From positions 1-49,679 of the forward strand of contig SFKX01000020.1 of the NCBI GenBank assembly GCA_004553625.1: a stretch of 49,679 bases of DNA, in the 5' to 3' direction. This document shows, in pieces, positions 43,322 through 49,679 of this stretch. Source of the DNA: Clostridiales bacterium. GTDB taxonomy: Bacteria; Bacillota_A; Clostridia; Oscillospirales; Oscillospiraceae. Position 1 is the stretch's first letter. The number at the start of each line of letters is the position of its first letter. The notes under the pieces were generated by a model, which was not told the origin of the DNA, made no database searches, and saw only the letters and a program-made list of their open reading frames with translations. The position numbers were made by a program, and so were the translations under genes.

Positions 43322-45062
43322 TGGCCGCCTCCTTTTTCAGTCCTATGCTGGAATAGTTCATACCTATCATAAGCGTGTTCTCATAGCCGCAGCCGGAGTC
43401 CTTGAGCCTTTCCAGCTCCGGCGCTTCAGAGAGCAGCGCGTAATCCCTGCCCATATCCTTGAACAGCAACCTGCCCTCACGGGCGACTACGTCCACATTC
43501 TCGCCGCGCTTGCGGCCAGGCTTCTCGCCGTAGGCCCGGTGCGACAGGCCGAACGCCAGCCCTGCCAGCTCCGCAGCGTTCTCCGCCCCGTAGTGCTCGC
43601 GCGCAAAGGCGTCCAGCGCCTCGCACGCCGCGGCCGCGAGCTCCCCGTCCGAAACGTCTACGGAGAGCTCCAGCCAGGGCTGCTCCGGCTCCTCCAGCAT
43701 GAAAAGGCCGCTCAATCTCCCTCCGGAGACCGCAACAGTATGCCGGGAGCGCAGTATGATGAACGCCGCGACGAGTATCTCGTTTATCGAATACGACAGC
43801 CATATCCCCTCGCTGCCCAGGACGCGTGAGAGCGCCAGGCAGACCGGAACTATTATTATGAAGCCCTCCAGTGCGCAGATCTGCATTGCAAAGGCCGGCC
43901 TGCCGTTGGACTGGACGTAGTACATGAACATGAAGGAAAAGCCTATGCCCACAAAGGCCAGCGAAAACAGCCGCACCGCCGTCATGCCCAGCTCCAGTAC
44001 CAGGGCGTCGTCTATGCCGTAGACGGTCATGATCGCGCCCGGGAAGAGCTCGAAGAGCAGCGTCACGCCGACGCAGCACAGGAGTATGATCTTCAGCGCC
44101 TTTCTCATGGTCAGGCGGATGGCGCTGAAGTCCCTGGCTCCGTTGAAGGCGCTTATCATGGGCATCATCGTCTGTGCGCCGCCCGCTATGAAGAGCGAGA
44201 CGAAGGACAGACAGAATGAACAGATGGAAAATGCCGCCAGGCCCTCCTTGCCCGCCGTGGACGTCACGATCATGTTGAAGATCCAGATCTTCGCAAACAT
44301 GAGCGCCTGGCCGAAGATGGACGAAACGCTCATCCTGAACATGTCTCCATAGAGCCGAAAGTCCCCGCGCGCCAGCTTCGCCAGGCGCAGGGTGCGGCCT
44401 TTTGACATTATGTAAACTACATACAGACAGGAACCGACGGCGTTGCCCGTGATGGTGGCAAGCGCTCCGCCGGCGATGCCCATGTCCATGAGGCCCATAT
44501 ACACTAGGTCCAGGACGAGGTTGGTGGCGTTGGCGACGATGAGCGCGTTTGCGGAGAGTTTGGGCTGGCCGTCGGCTTTGATAATATAAGGGAAAATGAG
44601 CGTGATAAAGGTGAAGGGGGAACCGAGCAGGTACACGCGAAGATACCGGGCGACCAACTCCTCCAGGCCCGAATCTCCGGAGAGGAAGGCGGAGATCTGC
44701 GGCGTGCAGAAGAGGCCGAGAAGCACGCCCACGGCGCTGCACAGCAGCCAGGCCAGGCATGAAAGGCTGAGGCATTTGTCGGCGCGCAGCGGGTCCAGCT
44801 TCCCCTTGAACATGGAGATGCAGGAGGCGGAGCCGATGCCGAACATGCCGCTCACGGCCGTGAAGCAGAGCGTTACTGGGATTATCAGGTTTATGGCGCC
44901 CAGCGCATCCTCGCCTAGGATGTTGCTGACGATGATCGAATCGACTATCAGACTCAGCGAGATGGACGCCGCCATGAGTACGGACGGGAAGAAGAACTCC
45001 ATGAACTTCCCGCCGACGAGCGCGCCGCTGCGCCTGAGCCTATCATCCAGACAATGTTCCAT
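43305..45062 (-). CDS. MATE-family exporter with C-terminal domain possibly related to RsbW-type ATPases
   Basis: A 585-residue protein. Residues 1 to about 445 form a MATE multidrug/oligosaccharide flippase with ~12 helices (GKFMEFFFPSVLMAASISLSL; SANALIVANATNLVLDLVYMG; AGGAQTMMPMISAFNGA). After the last helix, about 135 soluble residues follow (LELSVDVSDGELAAAACEAL; LSHRAYGEKPGRKRGENVDV; FKDMGRDYALLSEAP; IGMNYSSIGL). Their order resembles a degenerate RsbW/HATPase_c_2 fold, with a weak N-box and a D-M-G in place of D-x-G-x-G; this is tentative. AAAGGGG precedes the ATG. First gene of the NRPS operon, so it probably exports the peptide product, and the tail could couple export to the STAS protein (inference). 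Confidence 0.85.
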   Translation of the reverse strand: MEHCLDDRLRRSGALVGGKFMEFFFPSVLMAASISLSLIVDSIIVSNILGEDALGAINLIIPVTLCFTAVSGMFGIGSASCISMFKGKLDPLRADKCLSLSCLAWLLCSAVGVLLGLFCTPQISAFLSGDSGLEELVARYLRVYLLGSPFTFITLIFPYIIKADGQPKLSANALIVANATNLVLDLVYMGLMDMGIAGGALATITGNAVGSCLYVVYIMSKGRTLRLAKLARGDFRLYGDMFRMSVSSIFGQALMFAKIWIFNMIVTSTAGKEGLAAFSICSFCLSFVSLFIAGGAQTMMPMISAFNGARDFSAIRLTMRKALKIILLCCVGVTLLFELFPGAIMTVYGIDDALVLELGMTAVRLFSLAFVGIGFSFMFMYYVQSNGRPAFAMQICALEGFIIIVPVCLALSRVLGSEGIWLSYSINEILVAAFIILRSRHTVAVSGGRLSGLFMLEEPEQPWLELSVDVSDGELAAAACEALDAFAREHYGAENAAELAGLAFGLSHRAYGEKPGRKRGENVDVVAREGRLLFKDMGRDYALLSEAPELERLKDSGCGYENTLMIGMNYSSIGLKKEAANGQDV

Positions 45063-45101
45063 ACTTTGCCCCTTTAGTCAGTCGAATTTGCATTTATAAA
45101 C

Positions 45102-45131
45102 ACTATACCACAAACTTTCTCGGCTTGTCAC
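45102..45131 (-). promoter_or_regulatory. Promoter of the MATE-NRPS operon
   Basis: On the minus strand GTGACA (45131-45126), 18 bases and TATAGT (45107-45102) resemble a sigma-A promoter (one mismatch in each box), 40 bases before the MATE ATG. All five cluster genes overlap or lie within 18 bases of each other and probably form a single transcript. Confidence 0.6.
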
Positions 45132-45142
45132 TATGCAATTTC

Positions 45143-45214
45143 CGCCGGAGCGGCAACTCTCCGGCGTACGAAAGGATAAGGCCCGCGCTTCCCCATTTTG
45201 GGAAGCGCGGGCCT
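45143..45214. repeat. Two strong hairpins upstream of the NRPS operon
   Basis: CGCCGGAG/CTCCGGCG (45143-45166, 8 bp) is followed by a perfect 15-bp stem (45179-45193 and 45200-45214, AGGCCCGCGCTTCCC arm, 6-base loop). Neither has a T-run on either strand, so they are not classical terminators. They belong to the 409-base gap 45063-45471, which contains no gene. Confidence 0.6.
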
Positions 45215-45305
45215 GGCTTATTTACCTGCTTATTCGTCTCAGTTTGACGCCGGTTATGCGCGGCTGCGCACAAAGCTCCGCGCCTTCGCTTTGCTTATCC
45301 GCATC

Positions 45306-45335
45306 AACTATCAAAAGGTATACCTTTTGATAGTT
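45306..45335. repeat. 30-base perfect palindrome
   Basis: Left arm AACTATCAAAAGGTA and its exact complement meet without a spacer. A near copy (45434-45459, two substitutions in 26 bases) lies 100 bases downstream, just before the zinc-ribbon gene. The element may be an operator, a protein-recognition site, or part of a dispersed repeat. Confidence 0.7.
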
Positions 45336-45387
45336 GCTTCCAGCCGCGCCCGCCCGCAACATTTTTTGCGAAAATGTATTATTACAC

Positions 45388-45416
45388 TTGATTGATTTCC
45401 GAATATGTGGTATTAA
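45388..45416 (+). promoter_or_regulatory. Promoter of the zinc-ribbon repeat gene
   Basis: TTGATT (45388-45393), 17 bases, TATTAA (45411-45416). The resulting transcript would start about 50 bases before the GTG and contain the second palindrome copy. Confidence 0.5.
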
Positions 45417-45433
45417 TAATTAGAAAACGGCAG

Positions 45434-45459
45434 CTATCAAAAGGTATACGTTTTGACAG
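45434..45459 (+). repeat. Imperfect copy of the CTATCAAAAGGTATAC palindrome in the 5' UTR of the zinc-ribbon gene
   Basis: Twenty-four of 26 bases match the palindrome core at 45308-45333. The imperfection still allows a hairpin (CTATCAAAAGG arm with G-T/mismatch). It ends three bases before the GGAGG ribosome site of the gene at 45472 and could affect its translation. Confidence 0.55.
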
Positions 45460-45471
45460 TGGAGGCAAAAA

Positions 45472-46383
45472 GTGCGCAACGACTTGGAAAAACTGCATCC
45501 GGAGCTGGTCCCGGAGTGGGACGCCGAGAGGAATTGGCCGCTGCGCCCCTCGGATGTGTCGCCCGGGAGCCACAAGCTGGTGTGGTGGCGGTGCAGGAAC
45601 GGCCACCGATGGCAGGCCATGGTCAAGTCTCGCGCCGGCGGCTGCGGCTGTCCAGTGTGTGCGAACAGGGTGGTAGAGGCCGGACAAAACGACCTGGAAA
45701 CGGGATATCCCGAGCTCGCCCGCCAGTGGGACCGGGAGATGAACGGCAGCCTCGGGCCGAGGGACGTGGTCCCCGGCTCGCACAGGCGCGTGTGGTGGCG
45801 CTGCGCCAGGGGCCACCGCTGGCAGGCCGTAATATGCTCGAGAACGCTCGGCGGCACGGGATGTCCCGTATGCAGCGGGAAGGTGGTAATTGCTGGAGAA
45901 AATGACCTTGAATCGCAATATCCGGGCCTGGCCTCGGAGTGGTGCGCAGAAAGAAACGGCGAACTGCGTCCCGACGGAGTTACGCCGTCGAGCAACCGCC
46001 GGGTATGGTGGAGGTGCGGGCTCGGGCACGAGTGGATAGCCTCCGTGGCGTCCCGGGTGCAGATGCGCACCGGCTGCCCGTACTGCGCGGGGCGCAAGGT
46101 GCTTGAGGGCTTCAACGACCTGGCCTCGCGCTTCCCGAAGCTGGCGGAGCAGTGGGCCATGGAGCTCAACGGCGGCCTGAAGCCGAGCGAGGTCACGACA
46201 GGCTGCTCCCGCCGCGTCTGGTGGCGCTGCAGCGAGGGCCACGTCTGGCGCGCCGCCATCTACTCCCGCACCGGCCCCAAAAAATGCGGCTGCCCCATCT
46301 GCGCCGGGGTGGTGAAAGAGAAAAATAGCTTTCACATTGTCGCAAGCAGGATCGAGGCTGGGTTTTACACAAATGCCCGTTAA
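45472..46383 (+). CDS. Four-repeat probable zinc-ribbon (treble-clef, DUF4379-type) protein
   Basis: A 303-residue protein made of four ~70-residue units. Each has NDLxxxxPxLxxxWDxExNG, then VWWRCxxGHxW, and ends with CPxC (GCGCPVCANR; GTGCPVCSGK; RTGCPYCAGR; KCGCPICAGV). The Cys and His of WWRCxxGHxW with the CPxC pair fit a treble-clef zinc site, as in PF14311-type domains, some of which accompany nuclease or restriction-like domains. No catalytic domain is attached here. GTG start after GGAGG. Followed 52 bases later by the large VWA gene, possibly co-transcribed. A DNA-binding or regulatory role is plausible but unproven. Confidence 0.85.
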   Translation: MRNDLEKLHPELVPEWDAERNWPLRPSDVSPGSHKLVWWRCRNGHRWQAMVKSRAGGCGCPVCANRVVEAGQNDLETGYPELARQWDREMNGSLGPRDVVPGSHRRVWWRCARGHRWQAVICSRTLGGTGCPVCSGKVVIAGENDLESQYPGLASEWCAERNGELRPDGVTPSSNRRVWWRCGLGHEWIASVASRVQMRTGCPYCAGRKVLEGFNDLASRFPKLAEQWAMELNGGLKPSEVTTGCSRRVWWRCSEGHVWRAAIYSRTGPKKCGCPICAGVVKEKNSFHIVASRIEAGFYTNAR

Positions 46384-46435
46384 GGCAGCTTAGGCAAATT
46401 TATTCAGTTTAAGCAAAATGAAAAGGAGTTTGATC

Positions 46436-49400
46436 ATGAAAAAACGTGTATTGGCATTGTTCCTTACGCTGGTTATGGCGGTGTCAGTCCTGTCCGTGGG
46501 CGCCTTTGCCGATGTTCAGGCCTACGACGACAAAGATAAGGCTATAAATGATACCAGTGTCACCGCCAATAAGACGGTAAGCGGACCTGATGTGGATGGG
46601 AACTATACCATCACTATATCTGTCAAGGGCAGTACTTCAACTGTACCAGGCGTAAATAACCTGCCTGCGGATATCGTTCTGGTCGTCGATACTTCTACAA
46701 GTATGAATGATCCCGCAACCACAAAGGTCTGCGGCGGAGAACTCAAAAATTCCACGGTAGGATACAGGTGCGTGAATTGCCATGAATGGTATAGCTCTAG
46801 AGAAGCAGCGCGTCATTACTATACATGTCCTAAAATTATTACAGACCAAACCCGCCTGGACATTGCCAAGGCGGCTGCAAGCCAATTCGCCTCCGGACTT
46901 ATGTCTGCCAGCGATGCGGTCCGTATGGGCGTATACGACTTCTCCGGTTCTAACCGTACTAATATTGCATTGACTGATGATAAGACTGTCGTTACTTCCG
47001 CTGTTGAAGATTTGTATACACCAAGCCGGGGCGACGGAACCGACTATGGCCTCGGGCTCAACGGTGCTGCAAATATTCTGGAAGACTCGGAGGAAGGCCG
47101 CCAGAAGTTCGTGGTTTTTATTTCCGATGGTGAGCCTAACAACGGCGACTACGGAACCGAAGAAGCCGAGGAGCTTATGGAGGATGGCGTCACCATAATG
47201 ACCGTCGGTGTCGATATGGATAGCAGCGACATGTGGTACCTGAGAAATATATCCTCGTCCGACGATAGCGGTAATCATTATTGCTATTCCGCCAGCTCTG
47301 ACGGCAGCAGCGGCACCGCGCTCGATACAGTTCTTGCCCTAATACAGGAGAAGATAGAAACATCCATAAACTCCGGCACAGGCGCCGTTCTGACGGATAC
47401 GATCAATACCGATGATTTTAACTTAGTCGAAGGCAGTCAGAGCGCAGGTCTGGCCGGGAGTGGGAATGTACTTACCTGGAACATCGGAGATATAGGCAGC
47501 GAAGAACAGACTGTAAGCTTCAAGGTCAAGCCTGTGGAAGGCAAATATGGCGAGCTACACACCAACAGCGACGTCAGCCTGAGCTTTTACAGCACCCAGC
47601 AGAGCGCAAACGTTATTTTCAACAAGGGAGCAATCGGCGACCCCACCGTTACCATAATTAAGCCGACTGCCGGATACACTGTGAATTACTATAAGGATTC
47701 TCTCGACACCGAACCCTTCAAGACTGAAACGGGTGTAGGCAATGTTGGAGATGAGATACCCTATGACGCTACGACAAATCAGCCCGTAGGCTACAAGCTT
47801 GACTCTGTGACTCCGGCTAATCCCACCATCAGCAGCGACGGCGACAATGTTGTCAGCGTGCTTTATGTAGAGGATGAAACCGCTACAAAAGTACTGAGCT
47901 ACACTGTTGAGTACTGCAAGGACGATGTTAAGGTAGAAGGCGATACCCAGACCGTTACCGAAGAGATATGGATAGGGTCTAGCCAGAACACTCTTACGGT
48001 AAAGAAAGATGAAATCAACATCACCAACAAGTATGATGGGTTTGTCTTTGACTACACTTATCCCACTGCAATTCCTGATAACATAGAGAATAACGGCATC
48101 ATCAAGGTCTACTACGCGACGGACACCAACGGCAACGATATTCCGGATTATAAAGAAAATAAGTATGGCGTTACTTACACGTTCGTTTCCGGTACTGAAG
48201 GTAAGGAGCTGCCTGACTCCGGTATGCCCGCACTCCCCAGCGACAACAGTACATATCTTATCGGAATTACTGTAGAAAACAAGGGCGCATCAACCTACGA
48301 GGCTGTCAGTGTCTCCGATGGCACCTGGACTTTCGCCGTCTGGGACGAGAACAAAAAGGAAATGGTTGAAGACGGAATTACCTTCACCGGCACCTGGACG
48401 TTTGAGCCGAATGCTCCCGAGACTTATCCTGTCTATGTTGTCATATACCGCAACGGAGATACGGACGAGCCGTACACGTCCATTAAGCTCGGTGACTATG
48501 CCAAGGTGGATCTGAGCGAGCTCGATATCGCGGATCATTACAGCTCCACCAATGGCTTTGAGTTCGAGGGATGGTACAATGACGGCGGCTGGAATCAGTA
48601 TAAGAATGGGAATCCCAATAATAAGCTTGGCGGTTCCATCACCGTCAACGGCTGGACCAACATCATATGCATGGTAACCGATTATGAAAAGGTCGTTGTC
48701 AAGTCCGTCGTCGACGGAGACAGGGACAACGCCGAGACTATATACACCGGTAAGGCCCTGCACGGAACTAATTTGATCGACTACCTCGATGAGAGCTTCA
48801 CGCCTGAGGACAAGCCCGGCTATGAGCTGGACAAGTGGTACAACTGGGACGGGTACGGCCATAAGTACTCGGAAACCACCACCGTCAACGGCTGGACCAA
48901 CGTCTATGTCACCTACACCTCTGTTGAACCCGACGCACCCACGGCGGAGGACCTTGCAGCGCTCAAGCTAAAGGTTCGGATCGACTGCATCGACCTCGGG
49001 GTCCACCCGAACAGGGACTACGCCATCGAGGACGGCACCTTTACAACAGACGTAAAGCTCGTCAATGGCGAGTGGCAGTGCGCCCTGAGCGTAGAAGGCT
49101 CGGCTTACCTCGCAAAGTACAACGCAGAGTTCGGCAAACACGGATTCAGCGGCTCCTCCACCAAGACCAAGACCCTGGTTTACGGCGCCGCCGGCTGGAC
49201 GCTCGAGAACCCCAGCAACGACCGCATCGTCTTTGACGTGCGCTGCGTTGAGCCTGACGCACCGACCTATGATGTCCTCAAGGACATGATCAAGGTCCAG
49301 ATCGACTGCATCAACAAGGAAGTCAGCCACAGCAACGCCGACTATGACCTCATTGAGAGCAGCTATGACCTCGGCACCCTCACCGCCAACGCCGACGGCA

Positions 49401-49679
49401 CCTGGAGCTGCACTCTCACAGTCAAGTCCGATGCCTACATAGCCAAGTACAACGAGACCCTGCCCGGCCACACGCTCGCCGACGCTTACGCCAGTAAGAA
49501 CGTCGCGCTCAAGTGGACCGGCAGCGCGTGGACCGTCATCAACGGCGAGCTGCCCGTGACCTTCGACGTCGTCTGCGACACCTGGGTCCCGCCCTACATC
49601 CCGCCCGTCGCCCCCTCCGAGCCGGTCTATGAGCCGAACTGGCTGAACACCACGGACCACTTCGGCTACATCATCGGCT
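46436..49679 (+). CDS. Large exported VWA-domain surface protein with zinc-finger-like insertion (3' end outside window)
   Basis: 1081 codons are visible from ATG 46436 (AAAGGAG site). A signal peptide (MKKRVLALFLTLVMAVSVL) is followed by a VWA domain with MIDAS DTSTS at residues 85-89 and FVVFISDGEPN. Between the MIDAS loop and the next helix is an insertion with Cys99, Cys112, Cys115, His127 and Cys131 (C-x2-C-x11-H-x3-C), resembling a zinc finger. Then come MucBP/SHIRT-like beta modules (YTVNYYKDSLD; FVSGTEGKELP), a calcium-type DTNGNDIPD loop, two InlB-like WYN repeats, and two 108-residue repeats starting VEPDAPT at residues 830 and 938. The visible end, NTTDHFGYIIG, is typical of the stretch leading into SLH domains. 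Probably a cell-wall adhesin. C-terminus missing. Confidence 0.87.
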   Translation, partial: MKKRVLALFLTLVMAVSVLSVGAFADVQAYDDKDKAINDTSVTANKTVSGPDVDGNYTITISVKGSTSTVPGVNNLPADIVLVVDTSTSMNDPATTKVCGGELKNSTVGYRCVNCHEWYSSREAARHYYTCPKIITDQTRLDIAKAAASQFASGLMSASDAVRMGVYDFSGSNRTNIALTDDKTVVTSAVEDLYTPSRGDGTDYGLGLNGAANILEDSEEGRQKFVVFISDGEPNNGDYGTEEAEELMEDGVTIMTVGVDMDSSDMWYLRNISSSDDSGNHYCYSASSDGSSGTALDTVLALIQEKIETSINSGTGAVLTDTINTDDFNLVEGSQSAGLAGSGNVLTWNIGDIGSEEQTVSFKVKPVEGKYGELHTNSDVSLSFYSTQQSANVIFNKGAIGDPTVTIIKPTAGYTVNYYKDSLDTEPFKTETGVGNVGDEIPYDATTNQPVGYKLDSVTPANPTISSDGDNVVSVLYVEDETATKVLSYTVEYCKDDVKVEGDTQTVTEEIWIGSSQNTLTVKKDEINITNKYDGFVFDYTYPTAIPDNIENNGIIKVYYATDTNGNDIPDYKENKYGVTYTFVSGTEGKELPDSGMPALPSDNSTYLIGITVENKGASTYEAVSVSDGTWTFAVWDENKKEMVEDGITFTGTWTFEPNAPETYPVYVVIYRNGDTDEPYTSIKLGDYAKVDLSELDIADHYSSTNGFEFEGWYNDGGWNQYKNGNPNNKLGGSITVNGWTNIICMVTDYEKVVVKSVVDGDRDNAETIYTGKALHGTNLIDYLDESFTPEDKPGYELDKWYNWDGYGHKYSETTTVNGWTNVYVTYTSVEPDAPTAEDLAALKLKVRIDCIDLGVHPNRDYAIEDGTFTTDVKLVNGEWQCALSVEGSAYLAKYNAEFGKHGFSGSSTKTKTLVYGAAGWTLENPSNDRIVFDVRCVEPDAPTYDVLKDMIKVQIDCINKEVSHSNADYDLIESSYDLGTLTANADGTWSCTLTVKSDAYIAKYNETLPGHTLADAYASKNVALKWTGSAWTVINGELPVTFDVVCDTWVPPYIPPVAPSEPVYEPNWLNTTDHFGYIIG

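Noticed and set aside
45179..45214. Terminator of a gene upstream of the NRPS cluster
   Set aside because: The stem is strong, but neither strand has a T-run after it and no gene ends there.
46637..47278. Minus-strand open frame, also 48290-48862 and 48968-49660
   Set aside because: Antisense to the VWA surface protein; no ribosome site or recognisable domain.

Overview
The window looks like a chromosomal segment from a GC-rich, anaerobic gut-type Clostridia bacterium (Oscillospiraceae-like; inferred). Supporting signs are the DUF177-rpmF, DUF512 radical SAM-der-plsY gene order, a minimal SufC/SufB-like pair, two exported proteins leading into S-layer-homology (SLH) regions, split transketolase subunits, TRAP transport, old-yellow-enzyme/SDR genes and a two-module reductase-terminated NRPS. 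No rRNA, transposase, phage gene or CRISPR array was seen. Both window ends cut through large surface-protein genes.

Layout. 1-3204 (-): 5' part of an exported beta-helix protein reaching the start of an SLH domain. 3536-7407 (-): potABCD polyamine ABC transporter with a consensus promoter and a structured ~190-nt leader. 7628-8596 (-): RluA-type pseudouridine synthase, back to back with 8714-9450 (+), DUF177 and ribosomal protein L32. 9492-9696: a chain of hairpins. 9718-14707 (+): housekeeping block (DUF512 radical SAM, Der GTPase, PlsY, SufC-like ATPase, short SufB-like protein), then tRNA-Ala(GGC). 14947-17199 (+): an ECF sigma factor with its own ECF-type promoter, an unknown partner that looks frameshifted near its 3' end, and a small helical protein.

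17277-27191: a catabolic locus with two BaiCD/BaiH-type Fe-S flavoenzymes, an alpha/beta-hydrolase-fold protein lacking the nucleophilic Ser, three tandem SDRs (one lacking the catalytic Tyr), a TetR regulator on the opposite strand, a VOC protein and an MFS permease. The inventory resembles anaerobic reduction of polycyclic substrates (steroids or isoflavonoids) without matching a known cluster. 27247-34253: an RpiR regulator and a TRAP transporter/Gfo-Idh oxidoreductase/split transketolase operon, with GAAA/TTTC palindromes in the promoter, suggesting uptake, oxidation and two-carbon transfer from a sugar or sugar acid.

34311-45062 (-): an NRPS cluster transcribed as MATE exporter (with a C-terminal domain possibly related to RsbW), NRPS (C-A-T-C-A-T-R), Sfp-type PPTase, STAS protein and a P-loop ATPase. 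The terminal reductase predicts release of an N-capped dipeptide aldehyde or alcohol, or a cyclised imine/pyrazinone. 45143-49679: long palindromes, a four-repeat zinc-ribbon protein, and a large exported VWA protein with a zinc-finger-like insertion next to its metal-binding site, truncated by the window edge.
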